A DNA stretch of 64,000 nucleotides from Lichenibacterium ramalinae (GTDB lineage Bacteria > Pseudomonadota > Alphaproteobacteria > Rhizobiales > Beijerinckiaceae). The DNA lies in the NCBI RefSeq assembly GCF_004137085.1, contig NZ_QYBC01000001.1:62001-126000 (forward strand), given 5' to 3'. The position numbers and the translations under genes are program-made. The notes under the pieces were generated by a model that saw only the letters and a program-made list of their open reading frames with translations, was not told the origin of the DNA and made no database searches. Shown piece by piece: positions 44,460 to 55,638 of the stretch; the first letter of the stretch is position 1, and every line of letters starts with the position of its first letter.

Positions 44460-44465
44460 GGACCG

Positions 44466-44492
44466 GCCCTCTCCCGCCGGGCGGGAGAGGGC
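44466..44492. terminator. long hairpin between acuI and the Sua5-type gene
   Basis: GCCCTCTCCCGCC pairs perfectly with GGCGGGAGAGGGC across one base. The same CCCTCTCCCGC type of hairpin lies after the methyltransferase gene at 31434, so it is a recurrent element. It separates convergent genes and can work in both directions. Confidence 0.65.
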
Positions 44493-44502
44493 GACGGGTC
44501 CG

Positions 44503-45477
44503 TCACCGCTCCGCGGCGGCCCGCGCCAGCCTGTCCCGGAGCGCCTCGCCGAGCCCCTCGGCCGGGATCGGGGCGACCGCGATGCTTCCGCGCCCGGCCA
44601 GCTGCCCGTCGAGGCCGCGCAGGTGGCCGAAGAGGTTGGCGGCGGCCTCGGCAAGGTCCCGCCGCCGCGACAGGTCGAGCACCGGCCCGCCCTGCCCCAC
44701 GAAGATCCCGCCGAAGTCGAGCCCGGCCTCGCCGGCCCGCAATGCCAGGGCGTCGAGCCGCACGGCCGCCCGCGGCGCATAATGGGAGGCCAGCATGCCG
44801 GGCGCCACCGTGGCGCCGCCCGCCGCCGCATCGGCGAGCCGCCGGCCCAGCACGGCCTCGATCGCCTCGCGCGTCACGCCGCCCGGCCGCAGCAGAATCG
44901 GGGCGCCGAGGCAGGACACGATGGTGGATTCCACGCCGACCTCGGTCGGCCCGCCGTCCAGCACGGCGTCGATGCGTCCCTCGAGATCGTCGAGGACGTG
45001 GCCCGCCGCCGTCGGGCTGATGCGGCCCGAACGGTTGGCCGAAGGGGCCGCGACCGGGACGCTGGCGGCGGCGATGAGGGCCCGGGCCACGGGGTGGGCC
45101 GGCACCCTCAGCGCCACGCTGTCGAGGCCGGCGCGGGCCAGGTCCGACACCGTGCAACGGGGACCGACCGGCACCACCAGCGTCAGCGGGCCGGGCCAGA
45201 AGGCGCGGGCCAGCGCCAGGGCGTCGGGGCCGAAATCGCCCTGCTCCCGGGCGGCATCGAGGTCCGCCACATGGGCGATGAGCGGGTTGAAGCGGGGCCG
45301 ACCCTTGGCGGCGTAGATGCCGGCCACGGCCTCGGCGCTCCCTGCATCGGCGCCGAGGCCGTAGACGGTCTCGGTCGGGAAGGCCACGAGGCGCCCGCCG
45401 CGGAGCAGGCCGGCGGCCGCGGCGATCCCGGCAGGGTCTGCTGAAAGGCGTGCCGTGGGTCTGGGGTCGTGCGTCAT
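44503..45477 (-). CDS. L-threonylcarbamoyladenylate synthase (Sua5 type)
   Basis: 324 residues. Makes threonylcarbamoyl-AMP for the t6A37 tRNA modification. The N-terminal YrdC domain carries GGRLVAFPTETVYGLGADAG, KGRPRFNPLIAHVADL, FWPGPLTLVVP and VPVAAPSANRSGRISPT; the C-terminal Sua5 domain follows from about residue 215 (APGMLASHYAPRAAV). The two-domain length marks it as Sua5/TsaC2 rather than the short TsaC. Its start is 90 bases... upstream of nothing on this strand, so it is transcribed alone; the atp operon terminator lies just beyond its start. Confidence 0.94.
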   Translation of the reverse strand: MTHDPRPTARLSADPAGIAAAAGLLRGGRLVAFPTETVYGLGADAGSAEAVAGIYAAKGRPRFNPLIAHVADLDAAREQGDFGPDALALARAFWPGPLTLVVPVGPRCTVSDLARAGLDSVALRVPAHPVARALIAAASVPVAAPSANRSGRISPTAAGHVLDDLEGRIDAVLDGGPTEVGVESTIVSCLGAPILLRPGGVTREAIEAVLGRRLADAAAGGATVAPGMLASHYAPRAAVRLDALALRAGEAGLDFGGIFVGQGGPVLDLSRRRDLAEAAANLFGHLRGLDGQLAGRGSIAVAPIPAEGLGEALRDRLARAAAER

Positions 45478-45503
45478 GGTCCGACGATACCGACGGTGCC
45501 GAC

Positions 45504-45544
45504 AAAAAGCGAAGGCCGCGCGCCCCTCACGGAGCGCGCGGCCT
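45504..45544 (-). terminator. Rho-independent terminator of the atp operon
   Basis: On the minus strand AGGCCGCGCGCTCC pairs with GGGGCGCGCGGCCT (one U-G pair) across GTGA and is followed by TCGCTTTTTG. It lies 23 bases after the atpC stop. Confidence 0.9.
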
Positions 45545-45566
45545 CGGGCTGGAACCGGCGGTCGGG

Positions 45567-45968
45567 TCAGATCGACAGGGCGCCGCGCAGCTCCTGGAGC
45601 TGGTTCAGCTTCTCGGTGGCGAGGCGGCGACCCTCGTCGGTCGAGGCGTCGTTCACGTCGTCCTGCGCATCCTTGATCTCGGCATCGAGCTTGGCGGCGT
45701 CGAGCTGCTCGACCGGCACGGAGCTTTCGGCCAGGATCGTCAGGCCCGTGGGCGCCACGTCGGCGAAACCGCCGCGGACGAACAGGCGCTGCGCCCGGCC
45801 GCCCGTCTCCGTCACGGTGACGATGCCGGGCTTCAGCGTCGTCATGAGCGGGGCGTGGTCCTTCAGGACCGTCAACTCGCCTTCCGAGCCCGGCACGACG
45901 ACGGACTCGACCTCGCCCGTGAAGAGCAGGCGCTCGGGCGACACGAGTTCGAACGGAAAGGCGGCCAT
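45567..45968 (-). CDS. atpC: ATP synthase F1 epsilon subunit
   Basis: 133 residues. Central-stalk subunit that couples rotation and can inhibit hydrolysis. [40 protein letters not shown] and [20 protein letters not shown] give the beta-sandwich; the C-terminal two-helix part is present. AAGGGA precedes the ATG. Last gene of atpHAGDC, with a strong terminator after it. Confidence 0.96.
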   Translation of the reverse strand: MAAFPFELVSPERLLFTGEVESVVVPGSEGELTVLKDHAPLMTTLKPGIVTVTETGGRAQRLFVRGGFADVAPTGLTILAESSVPVEQLDAAKLDAEIKDAQDDVNDASTDEGRRLATEKLNQLQELRGALSI

Positions 45969-46036
45969 CTCACATCCCTTGCGAAAAGCGCGGCGCCGCC
46001 CGGAGGCGCGCCGCGCGTCGTCTCAGACCCGAAGCC

Positions 46037-47593
<1,557 letters not shown>

Positions 47594-48472
47594 TTACAGC
47601 GCTTCGGCGCCCGAGATGATCTCGATCAGTTCCTTGGTGATCATCGCCTGGCGGGAACGGTTGTAGATCTGCGTCTGCTTCTTGATCATCTCGCCGGCGT
47701 TGCGGGTGGCGTTGTCCATGGCGCTCATGCGCGAGCCCTGCTCGGACGCGGCATTCTCCAGCAGCGCGCGGAACACCTGGATGGAGATGTTGCGCGGCAG
47801 CAGCGCCGCCAGGATCTCCTCCTCGCCGGGCTCGTAGTCATAGGCGGCGCCCGTCCCCGTCGCGTCCGTTTCCTTCGGCAGTTCGGCCGGGATCAGCCGC
47901 AGCGCCGTCGGGATCTGCGAGATGACGGAGCGGAAGCGCGAGAAGAACAGCGTGCAGACGTCGAACTCGCCCGCCTCGAACATGGCGATGACCTTCTTGC
48001 CGATGGGATCGGCGTCGCCGAACCCCATCTGCTTGACGTTGCGAAGCTCGATCACCTCGACGATGTTCTGCTCGAACTGGCGGCGGAGCTGCTCGAAGCC
48101 CTTCTTGCCGACGAGCAGCATCTTCACGGTCTTGCCCTCGCGCAGCAGCGCATTGGCATGTTCGCGGGCGAGGCGCACGATGGAGCCGTTGAAGGCGCCG
48201 CAGAGGCCGCGCTCGGCCGTGCAGACCACGAGGAGGTGTGTCCGGTCCTGGCCGTTGCCGGCCAGCAGCGGCGGCGCCTGCGTGCCGGCACCGATGCCGC
48301 GCGCCAGGTTCGCCAGCACCTTCTCCATGCGTTCGGCGAAGGGACGCGCGGCTTCGGCCGCCATCTGGGCGCGGCGCAGCTTCGCGGCCGCGACCATCTG
48401 CATGGCCTTGGTGATCTTCTGGGTCGACTTGACCGAGGAGATCCGGTTCCGCAGGTCCTTCAAGGACGGCAT
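47594..48472 (-). CDS. atpG: ATP synthase F1 gamma subunit
   Basis: 292 residues. Rotor shaft of F1. [36 protein letters not shown] and [20 protein letters not shown] at the N-terminal half and [40 protein letters not shown] at the C-terminus are textbook family motifs. 100 bases separate it from atpA. Confidence 0.97.
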   Translation of the reverse strand: MPSLKDLRNRISSVKSTQKITKAMQMVAAAKLRRAQMAAEAARPFAERMEKVLANLARGIGAGTQAPPLLAGNGQDRTHLLVVCTAERGLCGAFNGSIVRLAREHANALLREGKTVKMLLVGKKGFEQLRRQFEQNIVEVIELRNVKQMGFGDADPIGKKVIAMFEAGEFDVCTLFFSRFRSVISQIPTALRLIPAELPKETDATGTGAAYDYEPGEEEILAALLPRNISIQVFRALLENAASEQGSRMSAMDNATRNAGEMIKKQTQIYNRSRQAMITKELIEIISGAEAL

Positions 48473-48572
48473 GTCGAGGGCTCTTGTCGGAGAAGGAGGC
48501 GCCCCGGGCCTTCACGGCCCGGGATGGATCGGTTGTCGTGGCCGTGCGGGCGCCGGGGCGACCCGCGCCGGT

Positions 48573-50102
48573 TCAGGCGAAGGACTTGGTGTAGCCCTCG
48601 ACGACGCCCTTCAGCTTGCCGGCCGAGTCGTCGCTGAGGTCCTTCGAGGTGCGGATGGCGTCGAGCAGCGGCATGTGGCTGGACCGCAGCAGGGCCAGCA
48701 GCCCGTCCTCGTAGGAGCGGATGCGGTTCACCGGCAGGGCGTCGAGGTAGCCGTTCACGCCCGCGTAGATCACGCAGACCTGCTCTTCCATCTTCAGCGG
48801 CGAGAACTGCGGCTGCTTCAGCAGCTCGGTCAGGCGAGAACCGCGGTTGAGCAGCTTCTGCGTCGTGGCGTCGAGGTCCGAGCCGAACTGCGCGAAGGCC
48901 GCCATCTCGCGGTACTGCGCGAGCTCGCCCTTGATCTTGCCGGCGACCTTCTTCATCGCCTTGGTCTGGGCGGCGGAGCCGACGCGCGACACCGACAGGC
49001 CGACGTTCACGGCCGGGCGGATGCCCTGGTAGAACAGGTCGGTCTCAAGGAAGATCTGCCCGTCGGTGATGGAGATCACGTTGGTGGGAATGTAGGCCGA
49101 CACGTCGTTGGCCTGGGTTTCCACCACCGGCAAGGCGGTCAACGAGCCGTTGCCCTCCTTGTCGTTAAGCTTGGCGGCGCGCTCCAGCAGGCGGGAATGC
49201 AGGTAGAACACGTCGCCCGGATAGGCCTCGCGCCCGGGCGGGCGGCGCAGCAGCAGCGACATCTGGCGGTAGGCGACGGCCTGCTTGGACAGATCGTCGT
49301 AGACGATCAGGGCATGCATGCCGTTGTCGCGGAAGAACTCGCCCATGGCGCAGCCGGCGAAGGGGGCCAGGAACTGCATGGGGGCCGGGTCGGAGGCGGT
49401 GGCGGCGACCACGATGGAATAATCCATCGCGCCCTGCTCCTCCAGCACCTTCACGAGCTGGGCGACGGTGGAACGCTTCTGGCCGACCGCGACGTAGACG
49501 CAATAGAGCTTGGAGCCCTCGTCCGTGCCCTGGTTGACGGCCTTCTGGTTCAGGATGGCGTCGAGCGCCACGGCGGTCTTGCCGGTCTGGCGGTCGCCGA
49601 TGATGAGCTCGCGCTGGCCGCGGCCGATCGGGATCAGGGCGTCGACGGCCTTGAGGCCGGTCGACATGGGCTCGTTGACCGACTTGCGCGGGATGATGCC
49701 GGGGGCCTTCACGTCGACGCGGGCGCGCCGCGTGGCGGCGATCGGGCCCTTGCCGTCGATGGGGTTGCCGAGCGCGTCGACGACGCGGCCGAGCAGCTCC
49801 TTGCCGACCGGCACGTCCACGATGGCGCCGGTGCGCTTGACGGTCTGGCCTTCGCCGATCTCGCGGTCCGAGCCGAAGATCACGATGCCGACGTTGTCGG
49901 CCTCGAGGTTCAGCGCCATGCCGCGCACGCCGGTCTCGAACTCGACCATCTCGCCGGCCTGGACGTTGTCGAGGCCGTAGATGCGGGCGATGCCGTCGCC
50001 GACGGACAGGACCTGGCCGACCTCGGTGACCTCGGCCTCGGTGCCGAAGTTCTGGATCTCCCGCTTGAGGATGTCGGAAATCTCAGCAGCGCGGATGTCC
50101 AT
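48573..50102 (-). CDS. atpA: ATP synthase F1 alpha subunit
   Basis: 509 residues. Non-catalytic nucleotide-binding subunit of F1. [20 protein letters not shown] at the start, Walker [61 protein letters not shown] and [20 protein letters not shown]. The ATG at 50102 overlaps the atpH stop by one base (TGATG), so the two are translationally coupled. ATP12 chaperone for this subunit is encoded at 39.4 kb. Confidence 0.98.
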   Translation of the reverse strand: MDIRAAEISDILKREIQNFGTEAEVTEVGQVLSVGDGIARIYGLDNVQAGEMVEFETGVRGMALNLEADNVGIVIFGSDREIGEGQTVKRTGAIVDVPVGKELLGRVVDALGNPIDGKGPIAATRRARVDVKAPGIIPRKSVNEPMSTGLKAVDALIPIGRGQRELIIGDRQTGKTAVALDAILNQKAVNQGTDEGSKLYCVYVAVGQKRSTVAQLVKVLEEQGAMDYSIVVAATASDPAPMQFLAPFAGCAMGEFFRDNGMHALIVYDDLSKQAVAYRQMSLLLRRPPGREAYPGDVFYLHSRLLERAAKLNDKEGNGSLTALPVVETQANDVSAYIPTNVISITDGQIFLETDLFYQGIRPAVNVGLSVSRVGSAAQTKAMKKVAGKIKGELAQYREMAAFAQFGSDLDATTQKLLNRGSRLTELLKQPQFSPLKMEEQVCVIYAGVNGYLDALPVNRIRSYEDGLLALLRSSHMPLLDAIRTSKDLSDDSAGKLKGVVEGYTKSFA

Positions 50103-50665
50103 CAGCCGACCTCTTTCATGCGTGTACGGATTGAGTTGAGCTTGGTCTTGATCGAGGCGTCGACCATGCGGCTGCCGAGCCGCACGACGATGCCGCCGAT
50201 GATCTCGGGATCGACCTTCACGTCGAGCTCCACGCTGCGGCCGCCCGTGGCCTCGGCGAGGGACTGCTTCAGCGCGGCGAGCTGGGCGTCGTCGAGCGGG
50301 GCCGCCACCGTGACGGCGGCGCGCGACACGCCGCGGTCGGCGTCGTCGAGCGCCAGGAAGCCGCGGATCATGGTGCGGACCGCGAAGAGCCGCCGCTTGG
50401 AAGCGACCAGCAGCAGGAAGTTGGCGGTGAGGCCGGAGATGCCGACCCTGTCCAGCACGGCCTTCAGCGCCCGCGACTGGTCCTCGGCGGAGAAGGCCGG
50501 GCTGCGGACCAGGAGCTGCAGGTCGGGGTTGGACTCCACGAGCGCGTCGAAGCTCCTCAGCTCCTGCGCGACGCGGTCGATGGAACGCGAATCCTTGGCC
50601 AGCGAGAACAGGGCGGAGGCGTAACGGCCAGCCATCCCGGATACGATGTTTTCGGCATCGGCCAC
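50102..50665 (-). CDS. atpH: ATP synthase F1 delta subunit
   Basis: 187 residues. Peripheral-stalk subunit (OSCP). [20 protein letters not shown] at the start and [36 protein letters not shown] at the end define the family. First gene of atpHAGDC; the F0 genes atpIBEF are not in the window, as is usual in alphaproteobacteria where they form a separate operon. The promoter must lie in the 269-base gap before it. Confidence 0.96.
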   Translation of the reverse strand: MADAENIVSGMAGRYASALFSLAKDSRSIDRVAQELRSFDALVESNPDLQLLVRSPAFSAEDQSRALKAVLDRVGISGLTANFLLLVASKRRLFAVRTMIRGFLALDDADRGVSRAAVTVAAPLDDAQLAALKQSLAEATGGRSVELDVKVDPEIIGGIVVRLGSRMVDASIKTKLNSIRTRMKEVG

Positions 50666-50934
50666 GGCGTTTCACCCTCGACGAAGACGGTCCAGCGTGT
50701 TTCGGGACGGCGGCATGCGCCAGCCCCGGCACCATGGGTGGCCATGGATTGCCGCTGTTGCAATCACGACCGGTGCGGTCGTTGCAGGGCGGGGACTAAC
50801 ATAGCGATTTGGCCGGTGCAAGCACACGGCGCCTTGGAAAGGCCGCCGGCGAGGCAAGGCCGCGACCACGAAAACGGCAGGGTCGTGGCGGCGCGCGGTG
50901 GGCCTGCCGCGGGTTCGGGCGGCGGCGCCCGGGG

Positions 50935-52254
50935 TCAGCCGTCGCCGCGGCGCCGGACCTTCCGCAGCGCCACCACGGCGCGCTTGAGCGCGCCGCGCAG
51001 CCGACGCAGGCCGCGTTCCGCAGCGACCGCGGCCGCGAAGGTCCTGAACGGGCCGGGGCGGCTCGCCACGGCGATGTCCTCGAGCCGCAGCCGGTCGCGC
51101 CACAGGCGGTCGATCATGGGGTGGCGGGGCACGGCGCAGGAATCGGTGAGCGACACCGCGTCATCGCCGAGCTGGGCCTCGGTGATGTGGAGCACGAGCT
51201 GCACGCCGGGCGAGAGCCGCGCCGCGTCCTCGCGATAGGCGATCTTCCACAGGAAATCCACGCTGCCGGCCCGCAGCAGCAGCGCCATGGCGATCGGTTC
51301 GCCGTCGAGCGCGAGACTGTCGACCCGCCACAATCCCCGGGGGCCGAGGAGGCGGGACGTCGTACGGGCGAAGGCCGTGTGGCCGGTGCGGGCGAGCAGC
51401 GCCGTGCCGGCCGCTCCCTTCCAGCCGGCGGCCTCCAGGGCGAGGAAGCGCTCCACGCCACTCCGCAAGGCGTCGCCGTCGCGGGCCGAGGCATAGGCGA
51501 GGGCGCCGCGTTCGGCGAGGCGGCGGCGCTGGCGCCGGAGGTCCTTGGCGCCCTTGGCCGAGAGCGCGGCGAGGCCGGCGCGCGGAGACCCGCGCCGCAG
51601 CACGGCCCGTTCCACCGAATCGAGCACCGCGACGGCGTGGCCGGCCCCCGCCGCGGCCCTCCGCAACGCCGCCGCCGTGGGGCCGTCGGCGGGCATCGCA
51701 CGGACGACGAGGCCGCGGGCGCCCGGCACTCCCTTGGCGGCCCAGCGCAGCAGCGCCCGCAACGCGGCATCGGCCCGCTCGCCGTCGAGCAGCGGCATCC
51801 CCAGCGTCGAGAACTCATGCAGCCAGGAGACCGCCAGCGCCCGGCCGGGGCCGGCCCGGTCGACCACCGCCCAGACGGCCAGGAGATCGGTCGGCCCCCG
51901 GGCGGCATCGGCCCAGACGAGGATCAACCAGGGCCGGCGGCGGACGTCGAGGTGCTGCGCCGCCGGCAGGGCGAAGTCGGGGTCGAGGAAGACGTTGGCT
52001 TCGAGCGCCCGGCCCATCAGGTCGAGCCAGGCGTCGCGGTGGCGCGCGGCATCGGCGGGCGCGACGCGCTCGACCACGAGGTCCGGGACGGCGCCGGGCC
52101 GCGCGCCGGTCGCTTCGAGCCGCACGGCGGTCGGCTGGGGCCGCGCGGACGGACGGGCCGTCGCCTGCGACGCTTCGGGCAGGTCCCAGACGGTGCGGGC
52201 CGCGACGTCGCGCGCGGGTGTCGGCGCGGTCGGCCGGCGAGGCAGCAAGGGCAT
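50935..52254 (-). CDS. BioF2-like / CelD-type N-acetyltransferase family protein
   Basis: 439 residues. The fold is the GNAT_acetyltr_2 (BioF2-like) double-GNAT type found in CelD/BcsL proteins. Typical segments: DAWLDLMGRALEANVFLDPD, DSVERAVLRRG, FLALEAAGWKGAAGTALL, DSLALDGEPIAMALLLRAGS, FLWKIAYREDAARLSPGVQL. The WKGxxGTA stretch is characteristic. Relatives are linked to polysaccharide or cellulose modification, but no such genes are near. The N-terminal 60 residues are Pro/Arg/Ala-rich and probably disordered. The ATG at 52254 follows a frame that is open 145 codons further up without coding character. Confidence 0.85.
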   Translation of the reverse strand: MPLLPRRPTAPTPARDVAARTVWDLPEASQATARPSARPQPTAVRLEATGARPGAVPDLVVERVAPADAARHRDAWLDLMGRALEANVFLDPDFALPAAQHLDVRRRPWLILVWADAARGPTDLLAVWAVVDRAGPGRALAVSWLHEFSTLGMPLLDGERADAALRALLRWAAKGVPGARGLVVRAMPADGPTAAALRRAAAGAGHAVAVLDSVERAVLRRGSPRAGLAALSAKGAKDLRRQRRRLAERGALAYASARDGDALRSGVERFLALEAAGWKGAAGTALLARTGHTAFARTTSRLLGPRGLWRVDSLALDGEPIAMALLLRAGSVDFLWKIAYREDAARLSPGVQLVLHITEAQLGDDAVSLTDSCAVPRHPMIDRLWRDRLRLEDIAVASRPGPFRTFAAAVAAERGLRRLRGALKRAVVALRKVRRRGDG

Positions 52255-52561
52255 GACCGGCACAGCCTCCAGATCCGCGTCGCTTCGGGGGGACCGGAGA
52301 CACCGCCACCCGCCCCTGAAGACCCCCGCGCCGTCGCGGCACGGGCAGGCAGCCCCCGCGTCGACGGGCGGGCCCGGTCCACGATCCGGGCCACCCGTTC
52401 GGGACGGAGTCCAACACCGCGCGCCTAAGGAAGCCTTAATGATAAGGAGCGCGGCGCGGCGCGGGCTTGGGGCGTTGGACGCGCGCTCGGCCGGGCCGGT
52501 TTGCCGATCCGGCGCCGTCGGGGATATGACTGCCGCCCTCCCGACCCCGCGATGGACCGCC
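52255..52561. other. intergenic region before psuG
   Basis: About 300 bases between divergent genes. It holds the small inverted repeat CCTTA-ATGA-TAAGG at 52434-52447. Nothing else recognisable; both promoters should be here. Confidence 0.5.
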
Positions 52562-53503
52562 ATGACCCAGCCCCCGCGCCCCGACGCCGCCGCGAGCCTG
52601 CCGCTCGACCTGTCTCCCGAGGTTGCCGAGGCGCTGGCACGCGGACTGCCGGTGGTGGCGCTCGAATCCACCATCATCACCCACGGCATGCCCTACCCCG
52701 ACAATGTCGCGACGGCCCGGGCCGTGGAGGAGGCCGTCCGGGCGGGCGGCGCCGTCCCCGCCACCATCGTGGTGCTGGGCGGCCGCATCCGGGTGGGGCT
52801 GTCGGCGGCGGAGATCGAGCGCCTGGGCCAGGCCACGGACGTGATGAAGCTGAGCCGCGCCGACCTCGCCTATGCGGTGGCGCGACGGCGCGACGGCTCC
52901 ACAACCGTCGCCGCCACGATGATCTGCGCCCGCCTCGCCGGCATCGCGGTCTTCGCCACGGGCGGCATCGGCGGCGTGCACCGCGGCATGGAGACGACGC
53001 TCGACGTTTCGGCCGATCTCGACGAACTGGGCCGCACGCCCGTCACGGTGGTGTGTGCCGGCGCGAAGGCGCTGCTCGACCTGCCGCGCACGCTCGAATA
53101 TCTCGAAACGCGCGGCGTGCCCGTCGTGGGCTACGGCACCGATCGCTTCCCGGCCTTCTGGAGCCGCGACAGCGGGCTACCGGCGCCGCTGCGGCTCGAC
53201 ACGCCGGCCGAGGTGGCGGCGCTGGTGCTGGCGCAGCGCGGCCTCGGCCTGTCCGGCGGCGTGCTGGTGGCCAACCCCGTGCCGGCCGCCGACGCGATCC
53301 CGGCCGACGAGATCGCCGGTTTCATCGCGCAGGCCGTGGCGGATGCGGGGCGGCAGGGCATCGGCGGCAAGGCCGTCACGCCCTTCATCCTGTCACGCAT
53401 GCTGGAGCTGACGGGCGGCCGCAGCCTGCGCACCAATGTCGCGCTGATCCTCAACAACGCCCGTCTGGCCGCCGGGATCGCGGTCGCGCTCGCGGCCGCT
53501 TGA
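52562..53503 (+). CDS. psuG: pseudouridine-5'-phosphate glycosidase
   Basis: 313 residues. Reversibly cleaves pseudouridine 5'-phosphate to ribose 5-phosphate and uracil. Good motifs: LPVVALESTIITHGMPYPDN, TIVVLGGRIRVGLSAAEIER, STTVAATMICARLAGIAVFA, TGGIGGVHRGMETTLDVSAD, VVCAGAKALLDLPRTLEYLE and VANPVPAADAIPADEIAGFI. The kinase PsuK, usually its neighbour, is not in the window. Length is standard. Confidence 0.95.
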   Translation: MTQPPRPDAAASLPLDLSPEVAEALARGLPVVALESTIITHGMPYPDNVATARAVEEAVRAGGAVPATIVVLGGRIRVGLSAAEIERLGQATDVMKLSRADLAYAVARRRDGSTTVAATMICARLAGIAVFATGGIGGVHRGMETTLDVSADLDELGRTPVTVVCAGAKALLDLPRTLEYLETRGVPVVGYGTDRFPAFWSRDSGLPAPLRLDTPAEVAALVLAQRGLGLSGGVLVANPVPAADAIPADEIAGFIAQAVADAGRQGIGGKAVTPFILSRMLELTGGRSLRTNVALILNNARLAAGIAVALAAA

Positions 53504-53621
53504 GGCGGCGGCGCTCCGCCGTCGCCGCGCCGGCCGGGGCGGTCAGAGACCGTGGATGCCCGCCGAAACCCGAAGATCGCGCTCTTCGCTGTCGGGCAGC
53601 GCGGGTTCCGTCCGCAAATGG

Positions 53622-53849
53622 TCAGCCGTCGAGCGGGCGCGCTTCCTCGGGCAGCATGATGGGGATGCCGTCGCGGATCGGGTAGGCGAGCTTCGCGGCC
53701 TCCGACACGAGTTCCTGGCGGTCGGCGTCGTAGGTCAGGCTGCCCTTGGTCACCGGGCAGACCAGGATCTCGAGCAGGCGGCGGTCGACCCGGGTCGCGC
53801 CGCCCGGGGCCGGGCTGGTGGTGGGCAGGTCGTCCGGTGTGGTCGGCAT
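53622..53849 (-). CDS. Trm112-family protein
   Basis: 75 residues. The zinc-ribbon-derived Trm112 fold is seen in [20 protein letters not shown] and [20 protein letters not shown]. The usual metal cysteines are reduced to a single one (VCPVTKG), as in most proteobacterial members. Some members activate methyltransferases, but that role is not shown here. The frame is open upstream; the ATG at 53849 ([13 protein letters not shown]) is the first reasonable start. Lies 58 bases after the Lon-N-like gene, in a minus-strand run. Confidence 0.88.
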   Translation of the reverse strand: MPTTPDDLPTTSPAPGGATRVDRRLLEILVCPVTKGSLTYDADRQELVSEAAKLAYPIRDGIPIMLPEEARPLDG

Positions 53850-53907
53850 GGGGTCGGTCTCGATGGCGGGCGCGGGCCGCGATGCCGGGCCCGTCGGCCC
53901 TGCTGTA

Positions 53908-54573
53908 TCACTGCAGGGTCGCCGACGCACCGTCCCGGCCGAGGTCCATCTCGGCGATGGCGATCAGCACATCGGCCCGCGTCTTGAGGTCGGGCGCCTC
54001 CAGCAGGGCCTGCTTCTCCTTGGGCCCGAAGGGGCTCATCATCGACAGCGCGTTGACCAGCAGGTCGCTCGGAGCGGCGTCGATGCCTTCCCAATCCACC
54101 GACAGCCGGTGCACTTCGGCGAAGCGGCGCAGCGCCTGGATGACGCCGTCCCGGTTCACGGCGTCGCGCTCGACGGATTCGTCGAAGTCCCGCGCGAAAG
54201 GGGCGAAGTCGACCCGCGCCTGGCGATAGGGCGTCACCGTCGAAAGCTCCTCGACGATGCGGTATCGGGCGACACCGGTCAGCGTGACGACGTAGCGGCC
54301 GTCGCCCGATTCTTCCAGCGAGGTGATCCGCCCCGCGCAGCCCATGTCGTAGAGGGCCGGCCGCGACCCCTGCCCCGGCGCGTCGGACAGGAGCTGCACC
54401 ATGCCGATGATCCGGTCGCCCTTCATGGCGTCGTCGATCATGGCGAGGTAGCGGGGCTCGAAGATGTTGAGCGGCAACTGGCCCAGCGGCAGCAAGAGGG
54501 CGCCGCTGAGCGGGAACACCGGGATGGCCTGGGGCAGGTCGTCCGGCCCGCGGTAGGGTTTGTTGATGCTCAT
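53908..54573 (-). CDS. LON peptidase substrate-binding domain protein
   Basis: 221 residues that match only the N-terminal substrate-binding domain of Lon, without ATPase or protease parts. [40 protein letters not shown] and IGMVQL are the recognisable parts, with [19 protein letters not shown] behind. Such stand-alone proteins are common in alphaproteobacteria, next to thioredoxin-like genes; their function is unclear. It lies 38 bases after the CnoX-like gene and is probably co-transcribed with it. Confidence 0.93.
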   Translation of the reverse strand: MSINKPYRGPDDLPQAIPVFPLSGALLLPLGQLPLNIFEPRYLAMIDDAMKGDRIIGMVQLLSDAPGQGSRPALYDMGCAGRITSLEESGDGRYVVTLTGVARYRIVEELSTVTPYRQARVDFAPFARDFDESVERDAVNRDGVIQALRRFAEVHRLSVDWEGIDAAPSDLLVNALSMMSPFGPKEKQALLEAPDLKTRADVLIAIAEMDLGRDGASATLQ

Positions 54574-54611
54574 GTTCCGATCCCCGCCCGCCGTTCAACC
54601 GAGATGCGCCG

Positions 54612-55526
54612 TCACCGGAAGAGGAGGCCCGACAGCTTGCGCCGACCGGCCGCCGACGCCGGATCGGCGAAGCCCCACTCCTCGAAGAACTTGAGGAGCT
54701 GCACGCGCGCCCCGTCCTCGTTCCAACTGCGGTCCGCCTTGATGATGTCAAGGAGGGCATCGGCGGCCTCGTCGCGCCGACCCCTGGCGTTCAGCGCCAG
54801 CGCGTAGTCGAAGCGCGCCTGGTGGTCGGACAGGTCGGCCGTCATGCGACGCTCGAGATCCGTTACGTCGCCGAGGTCGGCGCTCTGCTCGGCGTTCTCG
54901 AGGGCGGCGCGCGCCGCCGCGACGGCGGGATCGGCCGCGGCCGAGCCGGTGGCCAGCGCCAGGACGGCCCTGGCCTGGTCGAGGTCGCCGGCTTCGAGGT
55001 GGAGCCGGGCGAGGCCGGCGAGGGCCGGGCCATTGGCCTCGTCCTCGGCGAGGATCTCGGAATAGATCGCCGCCGCCGTCTCGGCATCGCCCGCCGCCGC
55101 CGCGGCGGCGGCCTCGTCGAGCATCTCCTTCAGCGGATCGCCCATCGGTCCGGCGATGCGCTCCAGGAACTGCCGGATCTGGGATTCCGGCAGCGCCCCG
55201 ACGAAGCCGTCGACCGGCTGGCCGCGCTGGAACGCGATGACGGCCGGGATCGACTGGATGCCGAGCTGGCCGGCGATGTCGGGGTGGTCGTCGATGTTCA
55301 TCTTGACCAGCTTGACCTTGCCGTTCGAGGCCGCGACGGCCTTCTCCAGCACCGGGCCGAGCTGCTTGCACGGGCCGCACCAGGGCGCCCAGAAGTCGAC
55401 CAGCACGGGCTGGCGCGCCGATTCGGCGATCACGTCCTGGCGGAATGAGGCCGTGGTGACGTCCTTGGCGGCGCTTGCGGCGCCGGCGGGCGCACCGGCC
55501 CCGATCGTGACATTCCCAAACGACAT
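54612..55526 (-). CDS. thioredoxin-TPR chaperone, CnoX/YbbN type
   Basis: 304 residues. An N-terminal thioredoxin domain (PVLVDFWAPWCGPCKQLGPV, with the active WCGPC) is fused to a TPR-like C-terminal half (AAAAAAAGDAETAAAIYSEI and after). CnoX in Caulobacter keeps this redox-active CGPC, unlike the E. coli protein, so a chaperone with oxidoreductase activity is expected. The partner is the Lon-N-like protein downstream. The ATG at 55526 gives MSFGNVTIGAGAPAG; a longer open frame has no support. Confidence 0.92.
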   Translation of the reverse strand: MSFGNVTIGAGAPAGAASAAKDVTTASFRQDVIAESARQPVLVDFWAPWCGPCKQLGPVLEKAVAASNGKVKLVKMNIDDHPDIAGQLGIQSIPAVIAFQRGQPVDGFVGALPESQIRQFLERIAGPMGDPLKEMLDEAAAAAAAGDAETAAAIYSEILAEDEANGPALAGLARLHLEAGDLDQARAVLALATGSAAADPAVAAARAALENAEQSADLGDVTDLERRMTADLSDHQARFDYALALNARGRRDEAADALLDIIKADRSWNEDGARVQLLKFFEEWGFADPASAAGRRKLSGLLFR

Positions 55527-55638
55527 CGACGTTCCCCGAAATCCTGCGGCCGGCGCACCGGCCCCCGTGCCGGAAACATGGGGCGGGCGCGGCGGCTGTG
55601 CAACACGGGCGCGGCAGCCCTCTCGGGTGCCGGGCGCG

